Source: Metallosphaera hakonensis JCM 8857 = DSM 7519 (GTDB lineage: Archaea > Thermoproteota > Thermoprotei_A > Sulfolobales > Sulfolobaceae). Taken from it: a stretch of DNA of 64,000 nt. Each line of letters opens with the position of its first letter. The first letter of the stretch is position 1. The notes under the pieces were generated by a model. That model searched no databases and was not told the origin of the DNA. It saw only the letters and a list, made by a program, of their open reading frames with translations. Made by a program: the position numbers and the translations under genes. This document shows, in pieces, positions 27,962-37,509 of this stretch. The stretch covers positions 558,001-622,000 of the forward strand of contig NZ_CP029287.2 of the NCBI RefSeq assembly GCF_003201675.2, in the 5' to 3' direction.

Positions 27962-29077
27962 TTAAGGTATAACCTCTGTTGAGTCTTTTGTGGGATCGTA
28001 ATAGAGATCCTCAAGTTTAATTTTGCCCTCCTTAACAAGTTTATCTACTGTTGGGATCAAGGACAGGACCTCTCTGAGGTACTCCTTGTTAATTTCGTCT
28101 AAAACCTTGAAACCGTCCTCCCCCCAATACTTTTCCTGGGACGCGTAAAGACATCGGCCACCACAAACCCTATTGAACTCACAGGTCCTGCACTCTTTGG
28201 GCAAAGGCTCATCTAAGAGCCTAAATCCAGACTCTACGTTGCCTATTTCAGCCCATTTCTCCCTAACTGCGATTGGACATGAGAGTATTCTCCCATCTGT
28301 GGTAACGGAGATGGAATTATATCCTGCGCCACATGGAGAACCCCTATACCCCCCGAAGTAATTCGCGCTGATTACTCCGAGAATGGGTATGATCTTGAGG
28401 ATTTTACCCTCTTTTAAGTTGGACTCAAATAACTTAACTAAGGACCTTATTCCTGGAAGGTAACTTCTCTTAGCCCATTCCTCCACGTTCCACCTCTCCG
28501 ACCATACGACGTTAAGTTGCCAATGTATTTTGTCGAAAGCCTCTGTACTCAAAAGATGAGTCACTTCCTCGAATATATCGCTGTCCTGCGTCACTGTCAT
28601 ACGCGCTATGGTCTCGATCCCTAGAGACCTAAGATACTTGGCATTGGACACAACTCTGTCATATACCCCTCTACCCCTGTGCTTGTCCGTGACCCCCCTT
28701 CCTCCATCAATGGAAAGGAGAGCCACATCCATCCTCTTCCAATACTCTTGGGGAAGCAACCTAACCATGGTTCCGTTGGTCTGTATTCCGAACCTGCTAA
28801 CCTTGACGTTGTCCATGAATCTCGCTATGAACCTGGGGTTGGATAAGGGTTCCCCTCCATAGAATATTACTGTAGGATCTGGATCCCTTGAGATGAGGTT
28901 CTTTAATTTCTCGATATCATACCTCACTTCCCAAGGGACCACGCTCTTTTCAAAAGACCCACCGCAATAGTCGCAAGTCAAATTGCATTTTCCTGAAGTG
29001 AATATTAGCCAGAGCACATATGACTGGATAGAAGTCAGCTTATAAGTTGGAGTATAGCGGTCTTCAAAGATCTCCAA
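27962..29077 (-). CDS. Radical SAM/SPASM enzyme, putative peptide-modifying
   Basis: A 371-residue radical SAM protein. The [4Fe-4S]-SAM motif is CNLTCDYC (31-38), GGEPL follows (about 74-78), and the C terminus has a SPASM-like cluster [14 protein letters not shown] (about 297-310) plus CGAGY and SCPIA. Such an architecture binds auxiliary clusters and typically modifies peptides (e.g. the archaeal AF1577-like group). No precursor peptide is obvious next to it; the nearest small ORF is the divergent SelW-like gene. Its 3' end lies 40 bp upstream of leuS. Confidence 0.8.
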   Translation of the reverse strand: MEIFEDRYTPTYKLTSIQSYVLWLIFTSGKCNLTCDYCGGSFEKSVVPWEVRYDIEKLKNLISRDPDPTVIFYGGEPLSNPRFIARFMDNVKVSRFGIQTNGTMVRLLPQEYWKRMDVALLSIDGGRGVTDKHRGRGVYDRVVSNAKYLRSLGIETIARMTVTQDSDIFEEVTHLLSTEAFDKIHWQLNVVWSERWNVEEWAKRSYLPGIRSLVKLFESNLKEGKILKIIPILGVISANYFGGYRGSPCGAGYNSISVTTDGRILSCPIAVREKWAEIGNVESGFRLLDEPLPKECRTCEFNRVCGGRCLYASQEKYWGEDGFKVLDEINKEYLREVLSLIPTVDKLVKEGKIKLEDLYYDPTKDSTEVIP

Positions 29078-29158
29078 CTCAGTTCTTCAAAGACATCATG
29101 AATGAACCGGTAGATTATTATTACTTAGATTTTTAATCAAGTTAAACTTAGCATTGTT

Positions 29159-29398
29159 ATGCACCAAGTAAAAATAGTATATTGCAGGCCTTGTGGTTAT
29201 TTAGATAGGGCTCTCGAGACCGCAAGGGACATATTACAGTATTTCGACGATGTTAAAGTGGAGTTGGAGCAAGGCAAGAACGGGATCTTCGACGTTTACA
29301 TAGATGGGGAACTTAAACTATCTAGGTATCAATTGAAGAGGTTTCCAGAAATAAATGAAATTCTAAAAGAAATTAGTAATAAAAAACAAATAGCTTAA
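29159..29398 (+). CDS. SelT/SelW/SelH (Rdx) family protein
   Basis: A 79-residue thioredoxin-fold Rdx protein: N-terminal [22 protein letters not shown] contains the CxxC redox pair (Cys9, Cys12), where animals carry selenocysteine, and the C-terminal [18 protein letters not shown] completes the fold. It is likely a small cytoplasmic thiol-disulfide protein. It is divergent from the radical SAM gene and overlaps the convergent oxidase gene by 4 bp. Confidence 0.85.
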   Translation: MHQVKIVYCRPCGYLDRALETARDILQYFDDVKVELEQGKNGIFDVYIDGELKLSRYQLKRFPEINEILKEISNKKQIA

Positions 29399-31029
29399 AT
29401 CTTGATCTTAAGTTTGCTAAATAAGGTCTTTATTTTTAGTTCTTCAGCCTTAATCGCGGATAGGGGATTACTAAGGCCTGTGAGCTCGGGTGCTCCTAGC
29501 TGAAGCGCAACCGTGTTGATGACCTCACCGATGGAGAGTCCCTCTGTGTTGGCAGTTCTACCCTTGAGGATCGTCAGAACCAGATTACCCAGCCACGCCA
29601 AAGTGGCTGCATCAGCAATTAGCGCTCCTACGGCTGAAATAATCTCTGGAGAGACGTAAACTGGGGTCCTAGGGAATACCTCAGCCCTTCTGGTCAATCC
29701 GGCAAGACCTAAAGCGTCGAATCCATAGATAATCATGGCAGTCCCAATCATATAGCCTGCCATGTGCAACCATCCCATTTTCGTGGAGTACCACATTCTT
29801 CCAGTGAGCATTGGTACCATGTAGTAAAGCGTGGCGAAACCAGCGGGTACTATGGACCAGAATATCATTGCGTGGAAATGGCCAGGCACCCACATGGTGT
29901 TATGTATTATGGAATTGAACGCTATATCTGCGTTGGATATTCCAGTGACGCCTGCCGCAATGGATCCGGCAAAGCTTATACTTATCCACATGGAGATCAA
30001 GTTGAGCTTTACTGAAGCTCCCTTAACTGTGGCCCATAAGTTAAAGAACGTCAACATTGATGGCACGACCACGGCGTAGGTAAGTACTTCCTGCATTACC
30101 TTAACTGATACAGGGAAGTTCACCATGTAAAGATGATGAATGGGGACGTTATTGGAAAAGATCAGGTACATGAGAGCTGCAACTCTAGCCATTTTATCGC
30201 TATACAAGGGCTTGTTAGCAAGCATGGGAATAAGGTAATACATGGATGCTATCGCCGGCATCCAAACTATGTAAACTATTGAATGTCCGAGGATCCAGAA
30301 AGCTATCTGATTAGCGATAACGTTCATCCCTGTAACTCCTGCTATGGATAGCAAGTCCCAAGTATTAGCAGCAGCCTCACCGCTCCAACCTATTGCAATC
30401 ATAAGGGCCGTAACTAGTGCGAAGACGGCAAATATAGGAAGTTTCTCCTTAGTGGACCTGGACGCCAGGTAAAAGTGGTAAATTAGCCATATCACGAACA
30501 TGTAGGTTCCTATGTCCAGGAGTTCCATTCCCACATACCATAGAGGACTTAACACGTACTGAGAGTAGTTGGGCAATCCAAGGGGGGCAAGATAATACCA
30601 GGATCCTGCAGAGAAATAGTTATCGTTGAATGTGGGATAAAGAACTATAGGTCCCTCTAGGAGCATGAATGAAATGTTAAAAATTATGAAGGCTAAATTC
30701 ATGAACCACTTAGCCCTTGGCTCCAACTTTAGCATTCTAAGCGAGAGAAACGCAAATACTGCTATCTCCAGTTGAACTGCAAACCCAAAGAGATCTCTTG
30801 CCCCGTGGAGAGTTATGGAGCCGTAGTATTCCTGGGAAGTCAAAATGAAGTTGGAAGAGGTGGCCCACACAGCCTCCTGAACTCTTGCCATAAGTGCGTC
30901 TATTATTCCAAGTATTCCCCATACCAGGCTCAAGACTATCATTGCCATTGTTATTCTTGAAAGCCAGTCCTTTTCAAGCTGGAAAACTTGTTTAACGAAG
31001 TTTACCAATCCGCTAATAGGTGTTTCCAT
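29395..31029 (-). CDS. Heme-copper oxidase subunit I (Fox/Dox-like)
   Basis: A 544-residue polytopic terminal oxidase subunit. The expected ligands are visible: His75 (SITLHGARD) and His386 for the low-spin heme, His249 (ILGHSIVY) with the Tyr253 position of the His-Tyr crosslink, the His298-His299 pair for CuB, and His384 in VPGHFHAM for the high-spin heme. The Glu of A-type HPEVY is absent, as in B-type and Sulfolobales Fox/Dox enzymes. There is no subunit II in the window. It has its own TATA (TATATA about 30 bases before ATG) and lies 111 bp downstream of a polyferredoxin gene. Fox (iron oxidation) versus Dox (quinol) type cannot be settled here. Confidence 0.85.
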   Translation of the reverse strand: METPISGLVNFVKQVFQLEKDWLSRITMAMIVLSLVWGILGIIDALMARVQEAVWATSSNFILTSQEYYGSITLHGARDLFGFAVQLEIAVFAFLSLRMLKLEPRAKWFMNLAFIIFNISFMLLEGPIVLYPTFNDNYFSAGSWYYLAPLGLPNYSQYVLSPLWYVGMELLDIGTYMFVIWLIYHFYLASRSTKEKLPIFAVFALVTALMIAIGWSGEAAANTWDLLSIAGVTGMNVIANQIAFWILGHSIVYIVWMPAIASMYYLIPMLANKPLYSDKMARVAALMYLIFSNNVPIHHLYMVNFPVSVKVMQEVLTYAVVVPSMLTFFNLWATVKGASVKLNLISMWISISFAGSIAAGVTGISNADIAFNSIIHNTMWVPGHFHAMIFWSIVPAGFATLYYMVPMLTGRMWYSTKMGWLHMAGYMIGTAMIIYGFDALGLAGLTRRAEVFPRTPVYVSPEIISAVGALIADAATLAWLGNLVLTILKGRTANTEGLSIGEVINTVALQLGAPELTGLSNPLSAIKAEELKIKTLFSKLKIKI

Positions 31030-31140
31030 GTGTCTATTAACTGGGTTAGCTAATATATACGTTTGTCTTATAAAAGTTAAAATAAGACCAATAACTTCTG
31101 GTAGAAATAATTAATATAAAAAATAAATTACATTTCCCAT

Positions 31141-33075
31141 CTAAGTCCTCTTCAACTTTCCGCGAATCCAGGACCTGACATCGTAGAAGGTTATGTTGTC
31201 ATGGGGACAGGCCTCTGCACAGTCACCAATCCCTACGCATCTCATGGACTTGAATTCTCCCTTTTTGATGAAGTTTCCAGGAAGATCCGTATTACCCACG
31301 GGACACGCCTCGGCGCATGCCTTTGTCTCGCATTTCACACACAAGTCCGGATCCTTGACCTTCAGCCTAAATAGACCCAGGCCACCAAAAAGCTGATTGA
31401 AAGTTCCCCAGGAACACCAACCTTGGGTAACGCACGCGTAGGAACCCATAAACGGAATAGAGATGAATACCACATACCACAGGAAGTTGAAGTAGAATGA
31501 GTAAAGGAAAACTGTTGGATCGTTGCCAAATATTTGTATATTAAGTACATTGATCTGATCTAAATAAGATATTACTGCGAATCCCAAAAGGGACGTCCAT
31601 ACAACTATCGCTATCACCTTATACCAAGGTCTAATTCTGCTGGAGAGAGTCTTCCTACCTAACTTGGACGTCCTATTGAAGACCTTAAGCGAGTCGTAAA
31701 ACGTTCCTTGGTACATTGTAGGGGCAGTGCAAGTCACTGAACATATCTGTCTGGATCCGAACAAGAACGATAGGATAGCGCTAAAGACGTACGTCCCAAT
31801 AATCCCAGGGACAAGGTATTGGGTACTCACTGGACCCAAAGTTCCTAGACCCATACTCCACATGTACGGGATGAAGGGGATCTTGGATGCGATGGGAGAA
31901 AAAGAGGGAAGATAGATAGTGTAAATTGCATAGGCCGATACCATGAGAGCTAACCTCACCTTGTTCTCCTTGAGCCTAACTTGTCCTATTCTGAACAAGG
32001 CTAGCATACCCATTTCAGTTCCCATCATAATCAAGAACCAAATAGAGCCTGTAATGGTACCGAAAATAGAAATGAAATCGAAAATTGCACCTAAACCGAA
32101 GTCAGTTGCTGGATTGACAAATCCCATGGAAAGAGATGAGAGGAAGCCCTGAACTCCCGGGCTTAATGTCCCTGTCGCAAAGTCCAATACTCCCCCCATT
32201 AACCATTCCATTACAAACGTGAGGAGAATAAAGGTGAAAGTCCACTTGGCATCTCTAATGTAGTTTCCCTTCACGCTACTGGGCCCCTGAATAGCTCTGT
32301 AAATAAACCACGTCATTCCGGCAATCATGGAGAAATCAAATAGATACCAACTCCCATAAAGATAGTAAACGAATATGCCACCCATCATAAGTGAGAATAC
32401 GATCATCATTTCTAGGGAAGTCATGGTTTCTTGATTTCTCTTTAGCCTGTCCCTGTATAATGTCTCGTAAATTAGAATAGTTGCAACTATCATTAGGCTC
32501 GCGTTTAGCCATATGGAATCGGTAATGAAGTTAAGATTGTTTGAGAAGATAACTGGGGAAATACCCATGAGCGGAAGCGCTACCAATAGATAATTCCTAA
32601 GGGTTCTATCTAATCCTCTCCTCAAAGAATAAACAAGAGTGAACGCCATTTCCGAGAGCATTACACCGAAGTACCAATAGTTCTCTACTCCAAGGAGAGG
32701 ATTTCCCAAATGTCCGCTTTCTATGGATAGAAACGTTTGTCCCATAAGCGCCTCTGAAATCGCCATGGAAATTGAGAAAAGGAGCACGGTATACCATTTC
32801 CTGGCGTTAATCTTTCGGTTGAGAGTGAATAGAATCGGTATGAGGCCAAATATCATGTAAGCAGAATTTGAGGCTAGTGCAATAGCCTCGGTAGTGGGAG
32901 AGGGGGTTGAAAAGAAAACGGAGAGTGAGGCAAACATTACTACCATACTGCCGCTCAAATAAAGTATCAGAAGGAATCCGACACCGTTAAGTCCCCTCTT
33001 TACCAGGTAGATAAGGTAAATCGAGAAAGCCGCCATCAATGAAGCCACAAGGAGAAAGATTGGGAAATAGTCCAT
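31141..33075 (-). CDS. Polytopic membrane polyferredoxin (NapH-like, FoxG-like)
   Basis: A 644-residue protein with about twelve or more membrane helices, a NapH-like CSVTCTAPTMYQG segment (about 446-458) and a C-terminal cytoplasmic pair of [4Fe-4S] motifs: CVKCETKACAEACP and CVGIGDCAEACP. It is predicted to pass electrons between a soluble carrier and the quinone pool or oxidase. I recall a similar protein (FoxG) in the ferrous-iron oxidation cluster of Metallosphaera; the link is an inference. A TTTATAT box about 30 bases before ATG gives a leaderless start. It sits just upstream of the oxidase subunit I. Confidence 0.75.
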   Translation of the reverse strand: MDYFPIFLLVASLMAAFSIYLIYLVKRGLNGVGFLLILYLSGSMVVMFASLSVFFSTPSPTTEAIALASNSAYMIFGLIPILFTLNRKINARKWYTVLLFSISMAISEALMGQTFLSIESGHLGNPLLGVENYWYFGVMLSEMAFTLVYSLRRGLDRTLRNYLLVALPLMGISPVIFSNNLNFITDSIWLNASLMIVATILIYETLYRDRLKRNQETMTSLEMMIVFSLMMGGIFVYYLYGSWYLFDFSMIAGMTWFIYRAIQGPSSVKGNYIRDAKWTFTFILLTFVMEWLMGGVLDFATGTLSPGVQGFLSSLSMGFVNPATDFGLGAIFDFISIFGTITGSIWFLIMMGTEMGMLALFRIGQVRLKENKVRLALMVSAYAIYTIYLPSFSPIASKIPFIPYMWSMGLGTLGPVSTQYLVPGIIGTYVFSAILSFLFGSRQICSVTCTAPTMYQGTFYDSLKVFNRTSKLGRKTLSSRIRPWYKVIAIVVWTSLLGFAVISYLDQINVLNIQIFGNDPTVFLYSFYFNFLWYVVFISIPFMGSYACVTQGWCSWGTFNQLFGGLGLFRLKVKDPDLCVKCETKACAEACPVGNTDLPGNFIKKGEFKSMRCVGIGDCAEACPHDNITFYDVRSWIRGKLKRT

Positions 33076-33159
33076 GATAAAACGAAGTTAAAAGCGACAT
33101 ATAAATATGTTGACAAAAACCTATTATTTAGGAAAAAAGTTTAACTAGTTATAGTCACC

Positions 33160-33167
33160 GCTTACAT
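33160..33167. repeat. 8-bp target duplication of copy A (left)
   Basis: GCTTACAT, repeated exactly at 33325-33332 on the other side of the element. The size is compatible with IS families that make 8-bp duplications, such as IS256, ISL3, IS6 and IS1; which one supplied the transposase is unknown. Confidence 0.75.
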
Positions 33168-33324
33168 GGGCGATTCAGGTTTTCATTGGGAATTATGATT
33201 ATGGCAAAAGACCGAATTAAGGTAATTGTTAAGCGTGATTCCTTACCTAGCCCACAAGAATATCAATTAAATTCGTTCTATTTCTATAAATAAACTGAAT
33301 TCACATAGGAGACGTGAATCGTCC
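33168..33324 (+). mobile_element. MITE-like element, copy A (157 bp)
   Basis: The 157-bp unit starts GGGCGATTCAGGT and ends with the inverted GTGAATCGTCC, giving a TIR of about 13 bp. It is flanked by the perfect 8-bp duplication GCTTACAT (33160-33167 and 33325-33332). A related unit lies in inverted orientation at 38166-38320; the two share the TIRs, a central ATGGC.AA start region and an almost identical terminal block around TAAATAAACTGAATT. It codes for no transposase, as expected for a nonautonomous element. Confidence 0.75.
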
Positions 33325-33332
33325 GCTTACAT
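33325..33332. repeat. 8-bp target duplication of copy A (right)
   Basis: GCTTACAT, identical to 33160-33167; defines the right edge of the 157-bp element at 33324. Confidence 0.75.
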
Positions 33333-33523
33333 GAACCATTAAGTTTTTGTTTGTATAAGTATTAATTTATCTCCAAAATGATCAGAGGAGTCCGATGATT
33401 TATGAACTTAGAGTTTTAAAATGCGTTCTTAGTGTGAAAACGCCTCTTGGTATTGTCACTTAATCTAGAGTGAGGCCAGAGGGAACTATATGACTAAAAT
33501 AATGGGGATACCAATCTCCATAC

Positions 33524-34288
33524 ATGGACATAAACCTTGAAAAAAGAAAAGGTTACCTTTACCTTTCATTTAACACCGGGGGAAAATACAACGTTTTTGA
33601 TTCCAGGTTCATGTTGGGGATTATTGATACGCTTTCTGAGGTCGAGAAGATAAGGGAACCTCATTTCCTTGTAATAAGGGGGGAAAACGGAAACTTTGGG
33701 GCCGGGGCAGACATAAAGGAACTCCTGAAAGCCTCCTCGGACAAGGAGTACGCAAAAGTTTTCTTCGGTCATATGAGGGACCTCTTTGTTAAAATGTTGA
33801 CAGTAAACAAGGTCACAATAGGCCTGGTTGAAGGAGTAGCGTATGGTGCATCGATGGAACTCCTCTTAGCTTTAGATATAGTAATTGCTAAGACTGGAAC
33901 CAGGTTCGCAGCCCCCGGTGGGAAATTAGGAGTGTTTCCCCCAGTCCTAGTCTCCATTGGTCCATATCTCCTTGGTGCCAGGGCCTCAAGAAAGCTAGCT
34001 ATGTTGGGCGAGGAACTGGACACTGCCAAAGCAAAGGAGGTAGGTCTAATAGATTACGACACGGAGAACCTGGAGAGTGGACTAATGGAAGTGTTAAACA
34101 GACTGAAGTTAATGTCACCAACCTCTCTAGTGAGAATGAGGAAACTTATTCTTCTGAGCCTTGTCCCCCATTTGGATAAGGCCTTTGAGGAACTTGCTAC
34201 CCAAGTGGTCACGGATGAGGCAAGGGAAGGTATAAGTTCGTTCTTCTCCAAGACTTCACCGTCTTGGTCTTCAATCGGCTTCTCTTAG
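33524..34288 (+). CDS. Enoyl-CoA hydratase/isomerase family protein
   Basis: A 254-residue crotonase-fold protein. The CoA/oxyanion segments are FGAGADIKELL (about 58-68) and VEGVAYGASMELLLALDI (about 102-119). The second catalytic Glu of classical hydratases is not evident at the GVFPPVLVSIG turn, so it may be an isomerase, hydrolase or another crotonase activity. It could act in fatty acid or 3-hydroxypropionate/4-hydroxybutyrate-type metabolism, but the context gives no proof. Its 3' end overlaps the convergent ABC permease gene by 18 bp. Confidence 0.8.
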   Translation: MDINLEKRKGYLYLSFNTGGKYNVFDSRFMLGIIDTLSEVEKIREPHFLVIRGENGNFGAGADIKELLKASSDKEYAKVFFGHMRDLFVKMLTVNKVTIGLVEGVAYGASMELLLALDIVIAKTGTRFAAPGGKLGVFPPVLVSIGPYLLGARASRKLAMLGEELDTAKAKEVGLIDYDTENLESGLMEVLNRLKLMSPTSLVRMRKLILLSLVPHLDKAFEELATQVVTDEAREGISSFFSKTSPSWSSIGFS

Positions 34289-35266
34289 TCTCATCAGTCT
34301 TCCACCGGCATATACGAAGGCTATGGTCAGCACTGCAATGTAAATCACATCAAAGACTGATGGGAGGGTATCATAGACCGTGAGGTCCCTGATAACGTCA
34401 TTAATTATGGAAAGGGGTTGATAGGCTACTATTGGCTGAAGAATTGGTGGAAACGCGTTGAGATTGAAGAAGGCATTACTCAAGAACATGAGCGGAAAGA
34501 CCAGAATGTTGGCGACGGTCTGGGCAACGAAGATCTTATCCTTGGGGCTTAGCCCAAAGATTACTGCTCCCAGCCCAGCAAACGTTAACGTGGAGATCGC
34601 TAGGAATGCTAGGAAAGAGAGGCTTATGAGGGGTAAGAAGCCGAACGCTAGACCTAACAGGAGTATGGGGACTATGGATATCATTGTAATGACTATCTCA
34701 TAGATTATCAATCCCAAAACCCACTCATAGCTCTTTAGCGGAGACACTGCCAATCTATCGACTAACCTGTCCCTGTAGTAACCTGCAGCGACTCCAGTGA
34801 CCCCAAATATTCCATTGGATAGAGCAACTACACCGATCATTCCTGAAATAACGTAATCGTAATAGGTTGTTCCTTGCTCTGGAGAGGTTTGGAAAGATAT
34901 TGGGCTAACGTCCAGTTTATACTCTTGAATTAATGCTTCAAGGGAGGGAATAAGGTAGTTGTCCTGCTGTGGATAGAATATGGTAATTTTATTTCCACTA
35001 ACGTTAACAAATACATAATTATGTAGGAGTGCCTCCCTTTCGTCTGACCCTGTAACTCCGGTGAACATGATGCTATGGCTTAGAAAATTAGCCAGGGAAG
35101 GATCTCCATAGACCATGACTGTTGCATGTGGTTGCGCTGCAGCACCGAAACCCAATGCGAATATTAAGGTAAGGAACAACGGAAAGAATATAACGAAGAA
35201 GAGAGTCACCTTACTACTTAGATTGTCCTTAATTATTGCCCACGCTGTGGTTAGTACGTTTCTCAT
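34271..35266 (-). CDS. ABC-2 type permease
   Basis: A 331-residue membrane protein of the ABC-2 family: one N-terminal helix, a large outside domain (about residues 42-150), and five to six C-terminal helices with the YYRDRLVDRLAVSPLKSYEWV coupling segment (about 180-200). It is the membrane half of an exporter with the ATPase encoded immediately upstream (4-bp overlap). Such exporters move drugs, lipids or peptides; the cargo is unknown. Confidence 0.85.
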   Translation of the reverse strand: MRNVLTTAWAIIKDNLSSKVTLFFVIFFPLFLTLIFALGFGAAAQPHATVMVYGDPSLANFLSHSIMFTGVTGSDEREALLHNYVFVNVSGNKITIFYPQQDNYLIPSLEALIQEYKLDVSPISFQTSPEQGTTYYDYVISGMIGVVALSNGIFGVTGVAAGYYRDRLVDRLAVSPLKSYEWVLGLIIYEIVITMISIVPILLLGLAFGFLPLISLSFLAFLAISTLTFAGLGAVIFGLSPKDKIFVAQTVANILVFPLMFLSNAFFNLNAFPPILQPIVAYQPLSIINDVIRDLTVYDTLPSVFDVIYIAVLTIAFVYAGGRLMRLREAD

Positions 35267-35991
35267 GACGAATCACCTAGGGATTCCATCAAGGCTAGGT
35301 AAGCCTCCTCTAAAGTCTGCTTTCTAAACTCCTCCATGAGCTCCTTAGGAGAAGACAACCTAACAATTTTCCCATCGTATATGATCCCTATTCTATCTGA
35401 GAGCCTTTGGGCCTCATCGAGATAATGGGTAGTCAAGAGAACCGTTATGCCCTTGGCTTTGACTTCATTTATTAGATTCCAAACGTCTCTTCTAGACCTG
35501 GGATCTAGCCCGACTGTGGGCTCATCCATGAAAAGCAGTTTCGGATCCCCAGCTAAGGAGCATGCAACTGCGACCCTCCTCTTATATCCCCCGGAAAGGT
35601 TCCTAAATCTCACCTTCCTATACTCCAATAAACCAAGGGTCTTCATGAGCTCATCTACCTGAGATCTATCGCCGCGATAAAGTTTAACAAAATATGAAAT
35701 GTTTTCCTCCACTGTTAGGTCCGAGAATCCTTGAAATTCCTGTGGGACTACTCCAACTATCTCCCTAACTTTTCCACATTCATCCGGCACATTGTAACCC
35801 ATTACTTCCACCTTCCCCCGTGTGGGTCTTATCATACAAGAGAGAATCTTCACTGTCGTAGTCTTGCCGGCACCATTAGGTCCCAAGAGAGAGAAAACCT
35901 CACCGCTATTAACCGAGAAAGTTATACCCTTTAGAGCCTCTTTCCGTTTGTTGTAGATCTTCCATAAATTTTCAGCGTCTATAACTTTCAT
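35263..35991 (-). CDS. ABC transporter ATP-binding protein
   Basis: A 242-residue DrrA/NatA-type ATPase. Walker A is GPNGAGKTT (37-45), the Q-loop is VPQEF, the signature is NLSGGYKRR, Walker B is LLFMDEPTVGLD, and the switch His is in TTHYLDEA. It starts a two-gene exporter operon with the ABC-2 permease and is transcribed away from a PadR regulator 230 bp upstream, which is the probable repressor. Confidence 0.95.
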   Translation of the reverse strand: MKVIDAENLWKIYNKRKEALKGITFSVNSGEVFSLLGPNGAGKTTTVKILSCMIRPTRGKVEVMGYNVPDECGKVREIVGVVPQEFQGFSDLTVEENISYFVKLYRGDRSQVDELMKTLGLLEYRKVRFRNLSGGYKRRVAVACSLAGDPKLLFMDEPTVGLDPRSRRDVWNLINEVKAKGITVLLTTHYLDEAQRLSDRIGIIYDGKIVRLSSPKELMEEFRKQTLEEAYLALMESLGDSS

Positions 35992-36149
35992 AAGGCAGTC
36001 TAAGATTCATGTAGGGACGGAAGTAATTAACTTGTCGAAAAACCGTTATTAATTTGGTTCTCTTCCCTGAGGAGAAGTCTTCAACGTAAACCTAGGTTAG
36101 TCCTCTCTCCCATCTGGAGATATTATCAAACTTTGTGATGCTACGATAT

Positions 36150-36162
36150 GAAACCTCGTTTC
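36150..36162. promoter_or_regulatory. Possible PadR operator
   Basis: GAAAC-CTC-GTTTC, a 5-bp inverted repeat with 3-bp spacer, lies in the divergent promoter region between the ABC exporter and padR. PadR proteins bind short dyads near their own and the exporter promoter. The short arm length makes chance occurrence quite possible. Confidence 0.25.
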
Positions 36163-36221
36163 TGAACTTCACATAGTCTGAGAGGTGCAGTTTTTTCTTT
36201 AAGAGTGTCTACTATATAATT

Positions 36222-36686
36222 ATGAGAATGAATATTGAAAGGCTCAGACGAGGGGCATTAAGGTTTCTCATACTCGATGCATTAAATAAAAAGCCAATGC
36301 ATGCCTACGAGATCATGAAGACCATTGAAATTAAGTTCAATGGAGTTTACAAGCCGAGTCCTGGCTCTCTTTATCCAGTGCTGAAGAGCTTGATAAAGGA
36401 AGATCTTGTGAAGGTCGAAATAATAGATGAAAAGAAGGTTTACAGCCTCACAGAAAAGGGAAGGGATGCATGGGGAGAAGCTAAGTCCAATATGAAGTCC
36501 CTGTTTTCGAGAAGCGTTAATTACAGGAAGCTTCTTAATTCACTGTTTGATATTAGCCTTGTCTTATACACCTATAGGGACATACTTACTAGGGAGGAAA
36601 CATTCGAACAAATCAACTCCGTTCTGGAAGACTGTAGAGCCAAAATAGAGGAAATATTGGGATCTCATAACAGTGATAGAAGTTGA
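36222..36686 (+). CDS. PadR family transcriptional regulator
   Basis: A 154-residue PadR protein with the winged-helix block RFLILDALNKKPMHAYEIMK (about 10-29), SPGSLYPVLKSLIKEDLVK (about 46-64) and wing VYSLTEKGRDAW (about 74-85), then a C-terminal dimerisation helix. It probably represses the divergent ABC exporter and itself in response to a ligand that the exporter removes. A TATA-like CTTTAAG box is about 25 bases upstream of ATG. Its 3' end overlaps the thiN gene by 22 bp. Confidence 0.9.
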   Translation: MRMNIERLRRGALRFLILDALNKKPMHAYEIMKTIEIKFNGVYKPSPGSLYPVLKSLIKEDLVKVEIIDEKKVYSLTEKGRDAWGEAKSNMKSLFSRSVNYRKLLNSLFDISLVLYTYRDILTREETFEQINSVLEDCRAKIEEILGSHNSDRS

Positions 36687-37216
36687 AGGGCCTTGGTTAT
36701 TACATCGTTTGGATTCTTTCCAAGAACGAACATACCTGGTTCTTTGCCGAAATCTCCTTTGTCAATAATGAACTCCGGCACACCTCCCGTCTCCCTGACC
36801 GCGCTATCTATCATGAAATTCATTGTTTTCCCCTCGACAGGCTTCTGAAAGTTTGGTTCCTTTGATCTATCAAAAATATACGCATTTAATTTAAAAAATT
36901 GAGGATAGAGCGCGATATTCATTGCGCTTCTAATGGATTTGTCATACTTCATTGCTGTTAGGATCACCCTGGCTATATGATCTGACGCTCCAAAAGCAGG
37001 CGGCAAACAGTACACGGCTTTTCCAAAGGCTACAGTGATTCTTCCTGGAATCGCGGCAACGTCTTGAATGCCACTTGGGTTAGTTAGAGCGTATCCAATG
37101 TTAGTCCTGACTTCAGGAATAAGAATATGGGACTTCTCGTTGGATGTAAAGATCCTTACAGCCTTTTCCAAATCAATTAAGACTTCCCTTCTTTCTACGT
37201 CATCCATGGTTAACAA
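36665..37216 (-). CDS. thiN: Standalone ThiN domain (thiamine-phosphate synthase)
   Basis: A 183-residue protein made of a ThiN domain: ILIPEVRTNIGYALTNPSGIQDVAAIPGRI (about 31-60), FGASDHIARVIL (about 75-86) and RSAMNIAL match the conserved blocks. ThiN joins HMP-pyrophosphate and HET-phosphate in archaea that lack ThiE. Usually it is the C-terminal domain of ThiDN or of the regulator ThiR; here no ThiD or HTH is attached, so it is an independent enzyme or a regulatory remnant. The conserved-looking motifs favour an enzyme. Confidence 0.8.
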   Translation of the reverse strand: MLTMDDVERREVLIDLEKAVRIFTSNEKSHILIPEVRTNIGYALTNPSGIQDVAAIPGRITVAFGKAVYCLPPAFGASDHIARVILTAMKYDKSIRSAMNIALYPQFFKLNAYIFDRSKEPNFQKPVEGKTMNFMIDSAVRETGGVPEFIIDKGDFGKEPGMFVLGKNPNDVITKALQLLSLL

Positions 37217-37245
37217 TTTAAGAGATAGCCCATAAAAACTAACTT

Positions 37246-37491
37246 ATGAGAACTCTCCACGTCTTTCCTTTACCTCAAGGGGAAGGTGAGGAGAGGGATT
37301 TAGCAATTCTAAAATATTTGGGAAATAAGTTTAATTTGGGGGAGCTTAATTATTATGATTTAGTTGAAGGGAAGTACTCCTATCTATATGGTCAATTCAA
37401 GAGAGGAAAAGTTATAGTTAAACATGACGGAAAGATTGGTCTGGCCTTGATAAAACCGAGAAGGAAGGCAGAAGTTAAAAGAGACTTCTAG
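37246..37491 (+). CDS. Hypothetical protein (81 aa)
   Basis: An 81-residue basic, soluble protein, starting MRTLHVFPLPQGEGEERD and ending RKAEVKRDF. No family recognised. It is divergent from thiN with a 29-bp gap, which would place overlapping promoters in a very short space, and it is convergent with the SRPBCC-like gene 18 bp away. Codon use is normal for the window. Confidence 0.5.
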   Translation: MRTLHVFPLPQGEGEERDLAILKYLGNKFNLGELNYYDLVEGKYSYLYGQFKRGKVIVKHDGKIGLALIKPRRKAEVKRDF

Positions 37492-37509
37492 GAAAGCAAA
37501 AGTGAGCTG

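Larger units (their letters stand above)
33076..33523. other. Divergent promoter gap containing MITE-like copy A
   Basis: The 448 bp between the polyferredoxin gene and the crotonase gene contain the polyferredoxin promoter (TTTATAT near 33099-33105, minus sense), MITE-like copy A at 33168-33324 with its target duplication, and AT-rich sequence up to 33523. No protein gene is seen; the region 33340-33523 shows nothing further. Confidence 0.6.
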
